Shown: piece after piece, positions 47,260-59,104 of the stretch
How positions within the stretch are numbered: position 1 is the first letter of the stretch
How the letters are laid out: the number at the start of each line of letters is the position of its first letter
NCBI RefSeq assembly: GCF_020497125.1
Contig: NC_059089.1
Span: 28,228,282 to 28,292,281, forward strand
DNA: 64,000 bases
Direction of reading: 5' to 3'
DNA from: Mauremys mutica
Taxonomy: Eukaryota; Chordata; Testudines; Geoemydidae
Notes under the pieces: generated by a model
What the model saw: only the letters and a program-made list of their open reading frames with translations
Told to the model about the DNA's origin: nothing
Database searches by the model: none
Translations under genes and position numbers: made by a program

Positions 47260-49739
47260 GTTTGCTATAGAGCAGAGGCAGAAGGTCAGGGTGATGGGGC
47301 AAGATGGAAGGAAAGGACTGGTAGGGGCCGGACAGCTGTATCCGATATGCTGCTTTAGTTCTGTTCTGGGTATTGTTCCTATCACCTGACTCCAGCTCAG
47401 ATGCTCCTCTCACCGGCATCACACCACTTCAATCCCATTTCTTTCAGTGGCATTTACACCAATACAAGGTTGGAACCGGACTCCCTGTAGGATAAATGTG
47501 TAGAGGTGCACTCACTAATTCACCGGTGGGCGTATAATGCGCTTTTTGCTAGTTACCCTTTGTTTGTTGTCTCCTTCCAGTTTCCTCCCATGACTAGGTC
47601 CCTGGTGCAATCTATCTTTAGGTTCCTAGCTTCCCCACTTGTAGTTTTCCAACCTACAAGACAGGCCGCATAGTGGAAAATTGTTTTTCCCTATGGCTTG
47701 GCAGAGAGAGACCAATGTTCTCCACAGTGAACATGGCATCTCAGTAGCTGCTGTTGGAAGTGCCAGCCAGTTCCCAAGCTGCGTATCTCGTCTGGCAGAA
47801 CAAGAAGACGATACACACTGCGGGCAGCAAACTGCATGGCTGAGCCAGTGGCTGGCTTCGGGGCTGGGAATAGGGACACAGAAATCTCTCCTGCAGTGAC
47901 CGCGTACTGTTCCACATTCATACGTGATGCACGTTCCTGTCCCCTCCAGCAGGGAGCCAAACATGTCTGAATCCCGTTGTGGGGCTGCTGGGAGCATTCA
48001 GAGTAAGAGCATTGGCATGTACTTTGGGTCTGATAGGAATCTGCCAAGGTGGCACCTGGGCCATAGGAGAGGGAAGAGAAGTCAGTAGGGAGCTTGCTTG
48101 TCCCTCCATCCTTGAAACACTGAGGAGGGACTTGGGCAGGAAACCCAGCACAAGGGCAATGAGACAGAAAAACAACATCCGATAATCAGCAAATAACCAA
48201 ATAGGGTTAACCCCTTCCCCCGCCTCCTCCTCATTTTAACAAACTTCCCTCCTTCAGAAAGGATTGATAACTCAGGGCAGGAATTCCAGCAACAGGAGAA
48301 GCAGCAATTCAGGGAAATGTCAAAATCTTTACTAATCCAATGACCTTTTTCAGACAGCGCCTGGATATTGCATAAAGCAACACTCACATCAGTTGGGGAA
48401 TGCCGGTGTTCATAGCTCGTGGAGTCAGAGGTTTCTAGGCACGAAGGCTCTCAAGTTCTGACAAATTCTCTGTTATAAACTCCTCTTGTCTCCAGGTTGC
48501 TGGGATCAATCCGGTTAGGCCGGCAAGGCCCTTGGAAGGAATCCAGACTCAGTGAGTCGCCAAGTGTACAAACTACACAGAGAGATTCAAAGGGGACAGA
48601 ATAATCCCAATCACCAGTCTGACCTAACAGGGGCGGCCACAAGGTGGCCAATACGTGTGCGGAGCTTCCCACAATAGCAAGCTGTTAATAAGGATCACAG
48701 GGAAATGTTCACAGGCAAGAGCAGCCTGTGTTTGCCGGGCGTTTGGCAGGAGCAGTCTGGCTGTGAGCCTCACACTGAGCTGCTTTGCCACGAGCCGCAC
48801 ACTGACTGAACCTGGACCTAGGCCACTAGCTCAGAGCCAGCAATTCAGTTGCTTTTCCAAAACTGAGTGCAGATGTGCATCCACAGGCACATTTCAAACT
48901 CCCAGACTAAACCAGCACCTCTTCAGGCAGAAGCAAGAAGCAAGAGAGTAATGGGAACTTCACATCGTTCACAATTAACTCAAGGACCATAGCTCCATCT
49001 CCTTCCCAGAATCATGGTAGTGTCTGCCTGCTTCAGCTCTGTTCGCCCTGGTCCCACTGCATTGCAATGTCACAGCATCAAGCAATAGCCCCAAGTCATG
49101 ACTAAAATGGCCAAGGGCCTGAGACACCTACAGTTACTAATGACAGTGCACGTCCCTCCGTGTCTGACCTGGCACCAGGGACGTGGCAGCGTCACACCTT
49201 TTCAACCACATCAGTACTTGGCTACAGAATGACAGACCTTTTATGAAACAGACCAGAGAGTAAAGAATAGAAAGGACTGTCATATAAAATATTTCTGCTC
49301 AATATTCCTGAATAGTAATACTAATTTTTATGACAATACAAGTCAATAGCTGATTATTGAGATATACTGACCTGAGCTGTAGATACTGACTAAGACTTTT
49401 TACTGAGTGCAATCAATCTTGATGTTCACCAACACGAGACCTCTAATATTTCATGCATTCTGAATGTCTTCATCAGCGATCTCTGGAGATCTCTTAATTA
49501 AAGCCATTAATTTAAAGTGTGTCACAATTTTTTCCTTTTGAAAAAAAAGGTTAAAGGGGAGGTGAAGTTGGGGATCCAGAAAGTTACAGCTTGTACGTAA
49601 ATTCTAGTTTCCATTGAATTCTGTTTGCCCAAGGCTGCCCATACTTCCATATGCAATGTGCTTGGGAAACGCTGGTTCAGAAATCAGTGGACTTGATCCC
49701 AGAAAACTGAAGCCTCGACTCACCACCTGACAGTTTTCA
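47260..49739. other. Intergenic sequence, nothing recognised
   Basis: Overlapping frames at 47626-48387 on both strands carry no domain. No repeat that I can name. Confidence 0.4.
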
Positions 49740-49897
49740 GCCAGTCTGAAATCAGTATTATTCTCGTGAGTGTAACAATTCAGAGCTCAGTCCTACTAAC
49801 CTTTAGTCATAGGAGTAATTCTGTTTCATGGGGAAGGAGCCCCATTACTGGACAAGGCTTACTCCCAAGAGTAAAGAGTTTGCAGGATCAGGCCCAT
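49740..49897. repeat. Decayed palindromic repeat (CAGGATCAGGCCC-type)
   Basis: Contains 'agtcctactaacctttagtc', 'ataggagtaattctg', and near the right end 'aagagtttgcaggatcaggc'. The order fits the palindromic amniote repeat with 'gagtaattcc ... tttgcaggatcaggccc'. Two degraded arms are visible. Confidence 0.5.
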
Positions 49898-50598
49898 AAC
49901 ACAAACTGGGAGGAGAATATTCCCCAGAAACAATTAACAGCCTTTTGTTTCAAGAGATGAGCTCTTCTCTCTGCCTCTGCACTACCCAGCCTTATGGCAA
50001 AGTCCTACAGTTAGTGCTTTTCTGTAGTTTCTTTGAACAACCCTAAGGAATACTATAACAAGGGTACAGCTTCCTATCATATCCAATAGGCTGGTCTAAA
50101 ACACCAATAGAAAATGTCTTTTCTATTAAATTCCATGTGCCTTTCCAGGCTCTCGAGCCCTGATAAATTCCTGTTCTCCCCATTACTGCTACAGGATTGG
50201 TCCATAAAGGAGCTGTTCACTAAAAGAAACTGCTCCCTGACAGTGTCTGTTGCTATTCATTCACAAATCCCCAGCTCTCCCACCCATCCAGACCCTCCCC
50301 ACCTACGTCACTGCCCTGGGCTGGGGCAGTCTCACCTTCCATCTCAGTCACTGCCTGCACCCCGTTTCACACCATCTTCACTTGCCCTCCTAAGCACAGG
50401 CCCCAGTCACACCAGCTCCCTCACATCACTCCCCAGCCTCGCCTCTGCCTTCCTTCTACTTCAGCAAATCATGTATGCCCCTGAGGTGGAAAGTTGAAAA
50501 CAGTCCAGTGCATACACAGGAGCCGGTACGTGCGTGGAAAGTCACTGTGCAGCTAGAACTTACGTTACAACTAACATAGAAGCAAAAAACCCCACCCT
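49898..50598. other. Intergenic sequence, nothing recognised
   Basis: A 127-codon frame at 50114-50497 is Ser/Pro/Leu-rich without any domain and covers a C-rich stretch; I do not call it a gene. Confidence 0.4.
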
Positions 50599-51146
50599 TA
50601 GGCCTGGCCTACAGTACACATACGAACGTCAACCAAATGATGTCAGCAGACGCACTACAGCCTTGTCCCGCCAATGTACGTGCCCTACTACACCGACATA
50701 ATAACTCCACCTTCACGGGAGATGTATGGCCCATGTGGGTGTAGTTAGGGCAACGCAGGGTCTGTGTAGACACGGTGTTACTTACATCGGCTGTTGGCTG
50801 TATTGTAAATGTCAGGGCTCTGTGCTGGGCTGTGAAATAGACAAGAAACCCAGGCAGCTAGCACCAGGCTGCCCCCAGGCTCCCCACTCCCAGCCAGGCT
50901 GCGCCCACCCAGCTCCCCATGCAGGGAGCCGAGAGCTAGGGGGACAGGTGGGCTCCTGGAGGGGAGCTGTGCAGAGCTGAGAGCCCGGGCTCTCAGCCCC
51001 CCACGCTGTCCCACTTCAGTCGGTGGCAGCGCTCCTGGGAAGGACATGCACCACCAGCAGAAGGAGGGTAGTGGAGTGGGGACATCAGCCACCGCAGTAA
51101 TTACCTAACATAGGTTGACTTAAGTCCATAGTGTAGACATGCCCTG
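50599..51146. mobile_element. Non-autonomous DNA transposon, GC-rich centre
   Basis: The left end 'ggcctggcctacagtacaca' and the right end read inward 'cagggcatgtctacactatg' are imperfect inverted repeats of the 'ggc.tgtctacact' type that I associate with turtle DNA transposons. Subterminal pieces 'gtgtagttaggg' and 'gcagtaattacctaac' are also inverted. The centre is GC-rich, and no transposase is encoded. The target duplication is unclear, so the borders are good to a few bases only. Confidence 0.55.
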
Positions 51147-52465
51147 CGCTAACAGAGTAAGCAGCACCTGCACAGTGTTGGGGAGCAGCAGCAGCAGCAA
51201 TCCTCTGCCCTTTCCCTGGTGCCAGGAGCAGCCCTGGGCGATGGGTGCGGATCGGATCAGGGCTGTCAGCAAACTGAATTTACGGGAGCTGGTGTGGCTG
51301 AGACAGAGTAGTAAAGGAGCCTTCGGGCCTTCAGGGCAGCCTGGAAGGCAGAGCGCAGCGCTCAGGTGGCAGAGCCCTGTGTGATGCCTGGAGAGCCCAC
51401 GGTGAGGGGCCTGCACCCCTCCTTGTTCTGCAGGACGGCTCTGCCCAGCTCGGGGAGTGGTGTGGCTGTGTAACTGCAGATCCCAGCAGCCAGCGCTGCT
51501 GCAGCTGCCATAGGGTTAGTCACTGATGCAACCCAGCCTGAGGCTGCCGGAAAGGGACCCGTGGGCGTGAGGGTGCAGTGTTGAGAGCACAAAGCCAGAG
51601 AGCCATCTGGAAGGACATGGGACAACTGGGCAGCTCAGCCAGGGCTTGGGAGTTTATAAAATGGGTGAGTCAGAGCTGAGGGGTGGAGCCTCTCCCCTAT
51701 GGGCCCAAGCACCTAGGGGAATCAGGGATAATGGTTTAGAGTTGCTGTTTCGCACTCTTCTGGGGTTATTTTCCTTGGGATTCCTCTGTGTGTTCGAGAT
51801 CTGAGATCCAAGCTGCAAGTGAGACTGAAGCCAAAGGGGCAGAGAAAGGACCAGCCCCAAGACTTGAGTGTGATAAAAAGTTCCTTCCCACCCCTACCTA
51901 ATGGGAACCGAGCTCTGCCCATTATTGCCGATGAAAAGGGGTTGAAGTCCCGTTTGGGCCATCTGCTGGGCTGCAGCTCTAACTGCACCGACAGCCTGAC
52001 GGCATCACAGCGCAGGAGGGGCTGCACTAACGTCTCATAGGCATGGGGATTGTATGATAGACACAAATACATCAGAAATCAGGGAGAGTAAAAGGGTGAG
52101 AAGCAGGTGGACAGGTTATTTAATCCCCCCCAAAAGCGAGACACATCCTGATTCTCCACTTTCTTTCCTGGGCCAAATCCACAGTCGTTCCATAAGTGTA
52201 AAACTGGTGTAACTGAGGGGCTAATGAGGCCCCCAGGGCAGGCATCAGACTCCCAGCAAGCTCCTGCTGGCAATTGTTGTGTTACAAAGCTAGCGGTGGC
52301 TGTGAGGCAGGGTGCGGCAGTAATGGCAGCATGACTGTAGGACACCTGATGGCGGGCCGGGGTGGAGATCCGTGGCCACAGCATGTGTGTGGATCTGGGT
52401 GAGAAACACACCTGAAAAGTGGCCCTTCATTGTAGGTGCTGCAGATTTTGGGAGCCCAACTTGTG
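51147..52465. other. Intergenic sequence, nothing recognised
   Basis: No gene or repeat that I can support; opposite-strand frames overlap. Confidence 0.4.
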
Positions 52466-52568
52466 ACGCCTTGGGCCTGATTTTCGGAAATGCTGAGGCC
52501 TGCGGTTTTCCCATCGCCACCAAGCAGTCTGGGTGCTTGGCCCTTCTGAAACTAAAGCCCCCACCCCA
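52466..52568. repeat. Decayed palindromic repeat (GGGCCTGATTTTCGGAAATG arm)
   Basis: Left arm 'gggcctgattttcggaaatg' with 'ctgaggcctgcgg'; right arm 'gggtgcttggcccttctgaa' followed by 'actaaagcccc'. It is related to the inner palindrome at 23218-23346. Confidence 0.5.
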
Positions 52569-55239
52569 AGTCAGTAGGTGCTTCTGGGACTGTTTGTCCC
52601 TCACTGTTAGGAGAATAAGAGGGAGAAAGCTTGGCTCACCTAGGTCCCAATCCTTTGAGCTGATCTGTGTGGCCAGGCTGAGCCCCCGGCAGCCACAGGG
52701 TCCTCCCCACTGAACCAAGACTTTTCTAACGTGATTTCTATACTTTGTGTGGTCTGAGTGTCTTGGAGCATGTGAGTATGAGCGCGAGAGTGTGCGAGAG
52801 AGAGAGAGCCCTCGTGTCACAGGGCTGTCCCACTGCTCTAACAATGTGAATGCTGGCACACGTCTGTCTCCCTTGTGCTCATGTCCCTGTTCTCCTTTTC
52901 TTTCCTCTGTTCAGCTGATGGGTGGATTCCTCTATTCCAGCAGCACTTGGGGTTTTTGTGCTGTCTCCACCCCCTTGGAGTTATGAGTTTCTGTCCTACC
53001 TAGACCACAGGACCCCTTCTCACTCGGGAGATCTGACTTTGGATGGATCCTAGGGACAGGGCAGAGTCTATGGATTTCCCACGTACAATCTGCAGCAGTA
53101 ACTTGGGGCGGGAGGGGGTTGGTTTGTTTTGGAGGAGGGGTAATTTTATTTTTTATTCTAAAACAAGCCTTTAAAGGAATATTAATAGCCTACAGGCTAC
53201 CACAATTTTCCCATTTGTGCAGGCAAAAGCATATTGATGGAGATGTGCACAGACACCCCCAGGCCCCTGGGGTTAGAAATCTTACACAGGAAATTGTTGT
53301 TTTCAGACAGTTGAAAGCAGATCCCTTCTATTTTTAAGCAAGTGCAAGGGGAAAAATAGGAGCTGCTCAGGTGTGTTAATATCATTACCTCGGGCTCGGG
53401 CTCAGGCTCTGTCTTGGTGGAGCTTTCAATAGCCTAGTCGGAAAGAAAGACTTTATAAAAGACTCAGGAAAGCTGTTTTTAACAAAATTCTCCCTTGAAA
53501 ATAAACCCCAGTAGGTTAATCACGCAGTGAGGCTTTCAATTATTTTCGGCAGCCAAAGGTGAGGACATAAAAGAATTCAGCAGTGACACAATTGAAGTCT
53601 ATGGTGGGGTCCAAAAAGTCCTCATTTTCAGAGACAGCAGCTGCACCTTGGTAATGAGCCCCAGAATGGAGCAACACATGTCTGTGGTTTGGACTTTGGC
53701 GTGTTTCGGTGCTGCTAAACTGTAGTCAGCCATAGAGCCAGCCTGGTCCAATCAGCCTGCTAACAGCTCTAGACAGCGTTCCCGTCCTCACTCTCCAGGC
53801 TGGGAGCCTTTCCCCTTGGCTCCATTGCCATAACACCGAGGGAAACCTCACCTAATCTCCTTGACCACATCTGTGTGTCTACTGTGTGTTCTTTTTTTCT
53901 TCCTGCCAACAAGGAAGGCAGTGTGTTTTCTTAACATTGGAGGGCATGATTTATAAACAACCATTAATGCTCCTTTTAACCTCTTTTTTCATTGTTTAAA
54001 TTTCAAATTTTTTGGATGCAAACTCTTTAAATCAGTTCAATATGCTCTGAAGGACTATGCTAGAATTCAGCCTGAATTACTTCCAAATGGAAACACTTAG
54101 AATGCGCACACACACACGCACACACACAGAGCACTTCAGTCATTTCAACTGACTCTCCGCTGTGCATATAGCTTTAAATAATTGAAGTGTTTCCAATATT
54201 TATAGATGCTTCTATTTGGCGGCGATTTGGAATTATGGGCATGTTTAGAGCAACTTTAAAATATCGGGTTATTGTGCAGCACATTTTATAAGGGCTTCAC
54301 TCTGGATTTAACTGGAGTTCTTGTGAAGCCATTTGGAATGGCATTGAAAGCCAAGTTTGGTGAACCTGGGCTGAGGGTTGACAGAACCTGGGCCGCTGGA
54401 AGGTTTTGGATGGAAACTCACTGGTTTCACCTGATCCTCACTTTGAGTTTGCAGAGTTATTTTAATTTGAAGCTCCAGCCCAAATTCAGAGAGTTCTGAA
54501 CCCAACCCAAGGTTTGTACAAACCCTCTGGACTGGAAGCCCAGAGTATTGCTCCTTGTGGAAGGTGGCAGATAGATTGAAAACTAGTCAGAGCAAGAGGC
54601 ATTTTAAGAGGCCCTAACTACTCCTCCTTGAAGTACTTGTGATCTCTCAACGGCTCTGTCCTGCCTGTGCTCCCCCCTGGTTTTGCTTCCATATTAAATC
54701 ACAACATGTCAGTGCCATATTGCTTCAGTGTCACATGGCAGCTCAGTGCAGGCTTCAGCTCTGCTTGCAAATGAGAAAAAATCATCAGAAGAGAATGGAA
54801 AATTTACACCTAAACACTGTAACTGCAAGATTTGTCCTCATGAAGTTTTACTGAAGTGAATGCCTTTTAATCCATCCAATATAAAATTCCATAGGTGTGA
54901 TTTTTACAGTTGAAAAACGACTGATGTAAGAGAAACAAGGTTTCTTATACAATAGCTGCTTTCTCATGCAATAAATGTGTCTGTCTAGAGCTATCTTGGC
55001 AGAATAGGAGTTTGCTTCCCTTCTGGCCTGCCAGAACTTGGGCTAGATTATTTGGAAGATGCTTGGCTGTCTTTCCCCTTGTCCCTGCAGGGGAGCCTCC
55101 CACTCATTTCCAGGGAAAATGACCCTCTTTGTAGGCATGTGAAAAATCTGCTAACTCACTAAGCAACTGCCACCGCTACTGATGAATGACTCAGAACATG
55201 TAGCCAACAAACCAGCCTATGTCTAAGGAGAGCTGGAGA
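52569..55239. other. Intergenic sequence; 53.4-54.3 kb is repeat-poor
   Basis: No gene recognised. Bases 53400-54260 have few repeats and mixed AT-rich composition. An (AC)n run lies at 54107-54129. A stretch at 54308-54540 ('gaacctgggctgagggttga ... gttctgaacccaacccaagg') is internally inverted and may be an old repeat. Confidence 0.4.
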
Positions 55240-55325
55240 TTCTTTGGGCAGGATGGAAGACTCTCCTGCGGTGATGGGTGTGGGATTGACTAGACAGAAC
55301 AGGAGGTCCCTTCCATCCGTAATAG
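55240..55325 (+). mobile_element. Degraded CR1 LINE 3' tail
   Basis: Reads 'gtgtgggattgactagacag' and 'caggaggtcccttccatccg', corresponding to the CR1 3' signature 'ggactggactagatgacctc ... gaggtcccttccagtcctat'. The 132-codon frame on the opposite strand (55159-55557) crosses this tail and is not a gene. Confidence 0.6.
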
Positions 55326-56339
55326 CTATGCACCCTTCAGTGACATTCTTATACGTGGTCTGTACTGTAGACTGTAAAATCCAGTGCTCAGATGGGTGCG
55401 GGGTGAAGGGATGGTAGGTCCCAGACACAGGATCAATAGCCAACCCAAATAGGAATCGTAAGTACCAACGGCCGTGCTGCTTGTAATCAACTTTTCCCCC
55501 TTTTCCTACCAGGAAGAGTGAATGTGTGGGTCTGGCATCTAGAACTCTGATGCCCATTTTGAGCAGTGGGATTTGAAGTGATGTCTGGCATAACCACCTA
55601 TATCAGGCAGGTACTCATACACACACACATGCGTACACTCACATTTGTACCAGATGAAAATCCCACACCATTTCAAACCAATTAGCAACATTGAAAGTTA
55701 GAAAGTGGCAAGATTAAGGTGACTTGATCATAGTCTAGTGATAGGGCTGCTTGAAATATTTACAACAAAAAGATTTTTAATCAGAAATGGGGTTTTGTTA
55801 AAAACAAAATCTCTAATTAAAAATCATGTCAATGAACTATTTCATTATTCAAAAAAAATTCATAATAAAAACATTTTTAAAAAGCACAAGGATTAAATCT
55901 CATTTTGAATAAGTGGGAAAATTCCACTTTCAGTTTTTTACCCTTTTGTTTTCTCCCCTCTTAAAAAGGGGAGAAACTTGTGGGGGGGGGATTTAAGTGG
56001 TTGAAAGTGACTTTACTTCTTTATTTTTCCACACTGGAAGAGTGTGACTTTTCACCACTTTTCCACGGGGCAAAAAGGGGAAGAAAGTTTAAAAGTGAGG
56101 GGGGGGGGAACTTCTGAAAAATTAAAAACAAAAAAGTTTAAAACAATATCTTTTCCAAACAATACTAAAATTTCCATTTCATTTAAAAAAACTTCTTTGC
56201 ACTTTTTTCATCAAAAAGTGAAAAAAAATTCAACAAAACAGTTTGTTAAAAACGTTTTGAAAGAAAACAAATTATCAAACAAAATAAAACACAAAACCAC
56301 AACATTTGACTAGCTCTGCCTAACAGATAAAGTCACAAC
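55326..56339. other. AT- and homopolymer-rich sequence, possible old repeat
   Basis: From 55750 to 56310 the sequence alternates 'aaaaattt' and 'tttgaaa' runs with G-homopolymers at 55982-55990 and 56099-56108. A similar texture returns at 63690-63900, so both may be copies of one AT-rich repeat. No gene recognised. Confidence 0.35.
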
Positions 56340-56632
56340 AAGATCAAAGACAGGCTGGAAATTGAATCTAGACAAATTCAAACTGGAATACGGTGCACAT
56401 TTTAGCAGTGAGGTCAATTAACCATTAGAACAGATTACTGAAGGATGTGATAAATTCTCCATCTCTTGGAGTCAATAAATCAAGATCTTTTAAAAAGATA
56501 TGCTGTAGTACAACCACAAGCTATTGAGCTCAATGCAGGGATCAGTCAGAAAAATTCTATGGCCTGTGATATACAAGAGGTCAGACTAGATGATCAAAAC
56601 AGTCCCTTCTGGCCTTGGAATCTATTAACCTG
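56340..56632 (+). mobile_element. CR1 LINE 3' end, second subfamily
   Basis: The tail reads 'ttctatggcctgtgatatac', 'aagaggtcagactagatgat', 'cagtcccttctggccttgga', 'atctat', a CR1 3' end distinct from that at 4186-4936. Upstream 'agattactgaaggatgtgat' and 'ccatctcttggagtcaataa' correspond to the end of ORF2, with stops. Old and inactive. Confidence 0.8.
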
Positions 56633-56766
56633 CGCATTTCCATTTTCTTTCTTTTCATTTTTTTCTGCACATTCAAATTTCAACACAAGGAGTTGATTTT
56701 ATTATAAAAATGGTGAATTCCTACCTTGGAGAAGCTTCATAAAACATCACAATTTCTTACAAAGCA

Positions 56767-56787
56767 GTGTGTGTGTGTGTGTGTGTG
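56767..56787 (+). repeat. (GT)n microsatellite
   Basis: About ten uninterrupted GT units. Confidence 0.95.
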
Positions 56788-56799
56788 ATTTTATTACAT

Positions 56800-56823
56800 T
56801 TCTCTCTCTCTCTCTCTCTCTCT
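56800..56823 (+). repeat. (TC)n microsatellite
   Basis: Twelve uninterrupted TC units, 12 bases after the (GT)n tract. Confidence 0.95.
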
Positions 56824-57164
56824 AGTAGTATTTTATCTTTGCTAGTGTGAAGCTGCAGTTGCTGATGGAAATGGTCAGATTTGGCCCTGGGTCAGATTGG
56901 GAATGCTGGTGGAAAACATCAGTTTTCAGATTCAAATCCTCACCAAGCAAAAATTGGTGGTTTCACCCAGCACTAATGACAGAGCAGCTGTAGCAGCAAA
57001 ATGTGCAGCAAAGGGGAGTCTGGGATGAATAGAAGAACCATTCAGCTTTTCAATTGTAGTTTTAGCAACAATGACCCTTTTGTTCTTATTTATGCATCAG
57101 GTAGTGGCTGGCTAAAATATGAAGTGCCCTCTGCTTCACCTGGACCCTTCGCACCTTTCACTCC

Positions 57165-57187
57165 TTTCTTTTCTTTTCTTTTCTTTT
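57165..57187 (+). repeat. (TTTTC)n microsatellite
   Basis: Four near-perfect copies of a TTTTC pentamer. Confidence 0.9.
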
Positions 57188-58960
57188 AACCAACATAGAC
57201 CAGCAAATGGTTTGTTATTTAATATACAAGACAGAAGGAAAAACAACTGCAGCAAACCCCTTCTTCTCTGAATTGTAACCAATGTATTTTAAACATTTGG
57301 TTAAGTAATTTCCAAAAAAATTCACCATCTTCTATAAACAAATATGTACAGCCATGCCATTCCCTTTAAAATTCTATGATTTCGGTTTCTACCTGTATTT
57401 TAATGATGTATTTAGGATTTGGATGTGCTACCTAAAATCCACCAATTCAGAATCAAATAATTAAAAATGTTAAAACTCTAGTGCCCCTGAATCCATGCGT
57501 CTGGACTCCCAGTCAAAAACTTGACATGAAATGTAACAATGCAACAATCTAAGCAAACAGTATCTCATACTTGACACTGTCAAAAACATTATTTTCTCCA
57601 GTAACTGAAGCGTGTGTGTTGTATACCAGCGGTATGTAAAATATGTTTCACCTTTTCTGGTTGTGTTTACTAGATATTCTTTCTGATTCTGTTTATTTCC
57701 CCCAGAAGGAAGCTGCGGTTTAGTAGTACAAACATTGTGCGCACCCAAAAGAAATGCCAAAAGCATTTAAAACACGTGTGTGACCCAATGTTAGTTTAGG
57801 CTCAGTTTGAAACATGTCAAGATGCTGCTCAGGGCAGTATTTTATGTCTACCTCTAACCTTCTGCAGTTTTCGTCCTGCACCCGAAATGTAATACAAACC
57901 TCATGACGTTCGCACACTCTGCGTTTCCCAAATGCCCAGGAAAAGTGACTTATAGTCAGTCATAGTCAAACAAGAGGTGGACGGTTCCAGCTTTCAGATC
58001 ATCTTATTTCAAACCCAGAGCCCTGCGTTGATACTGGGAAAGGGCATTTCACATGCAAGACAATTTCATTGCTTCAGAGCATGAGGACATGTGTAGTGGG
58101 GGCACCTTTGGATTCCATGTTCTGATGGCAAATGGAAAGATTTGCTAAAGTGTCTACTGGAGAGGAGCGAGACCATTCCACAGCTAGTGTAACAGTCGTT
58201 TTCCACAACTACCTTGTAACTGGCATGGGGCATTTCATACCTATGACAGGATGGCCATAGCCCTGAAATGTAGCCCTCCAGCAGAGCATCACATGGCTGT
58301 GAATTGGCCTCTGTGAAATAGAACTGCTGTTCACTGGTTAAACTGCCTCCACATCGTATATGCTAGTAACAAAGATGTATATAGTGCTGTCCTGCAAGCG
58401 TGGTGGTGCAGCCACATCTTCCATCTCTCCCCGGCAGCTGGCAGCTGGAGCCATGCCTTAGAGGAAGGGATTCCATTGGCCCATGCCGAAGCTTTGAGCG
58501 TTGATAAATTTCTATTTGTTTTACACATTCATATATTTAAATAAATAAATGCTGTTGCTTTGGGATGACAAAGGCCCGTTTAGATAAAAGCAAAGCTGGA
58601 GAAAATGAGCAGATCTCAATTCTGGACAATGTTGCTGGTTTTGAAGCTTGGAAATTCAGTGTTGTCAGTTCTTGTGATATTTTAGATTTTTTTTGAGCTC
58701 CTGAAGTCACGTGAACACCAAAGACTATCAGCTTTCATTTGACAAAGGGTAAATGTCTTGCAGCAATGGCAGGCCTGGCATTTACACATCACCCCCTCGG
58801 CCTCCAGCATCCCAAGAGCATGTGCATGCCAGTTTCTTGATGGTCAGCTCCTCCCAGCCTCTAGATGGGAACCTGAGTGTGTCAGGGAAGCGGCAGCCCC
58901 TCAAGTGACCTCCCGCTCTGTGTGGGAGAGCCGCTGGCCTGGGGAGGTGGTGCTTTGGCA

Positions 58961-59104
58961 GGGAGGGATAGATCAGTGGTTTGAGCATTGGCCTGCTAAA
59001 CCCAGGGTTGTGAATTCAATCCCATTTGGGGATTGGTCCTGTTTTGAGCAGGGGGTTGGACTAGATGATCTCCTGAGGTCCTTTCCAACCCTGATATTCT
59101 ATGA
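58961..59104 (+). mobile_element. tRNA-derived SINE with CR1-like 3' tail (turtle Cry-type)
   Basis: The head is tRNA-like: 'gggatagatcagtggtttga' carries the A box (tagatcagtgg; the intact form would be tagctcagtgg), and 'gggttgtgaattcaatccc' carries the B box and T-loop, 43 bases downstream in tRNA-like spacing. The tail 'ggttggactagatgatctcc', 'tgaggtcctttccaaccctg', 'atattctatga' copies the CR1 3' end, including the terminal ATTCTATGA unit. This head-plus-tail design is the tRNA-SINE family of cryptodiran turtles, mobilised by the CR1 reverse transcriptase (family knowledge). It would be transcribed by RNA polymerase III from internal boxes. The A box is damaged by a few substitutions. 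Confidence 0.9.

Larger units (their letters stand above)
56633..58960. other. Intergenic sequence with simple repeats
   Basis: No gene recognised. Holds the simple repeats at 56767-56823 and 57165-57187. The remainder is AT-rich and not assignable. Confidence 0.4.

Noticed and set aside
52290..52859. 189-codon minus-strand frame
   Set aside because: Crosses a palindromic repeat (52466-52568) and shows no domain.
55159..55557. 132-codon minus-strand frame
   Set aside because: Overlaps an antisense CR1 tail at 55240-55325; the protein is unlike any family I know.
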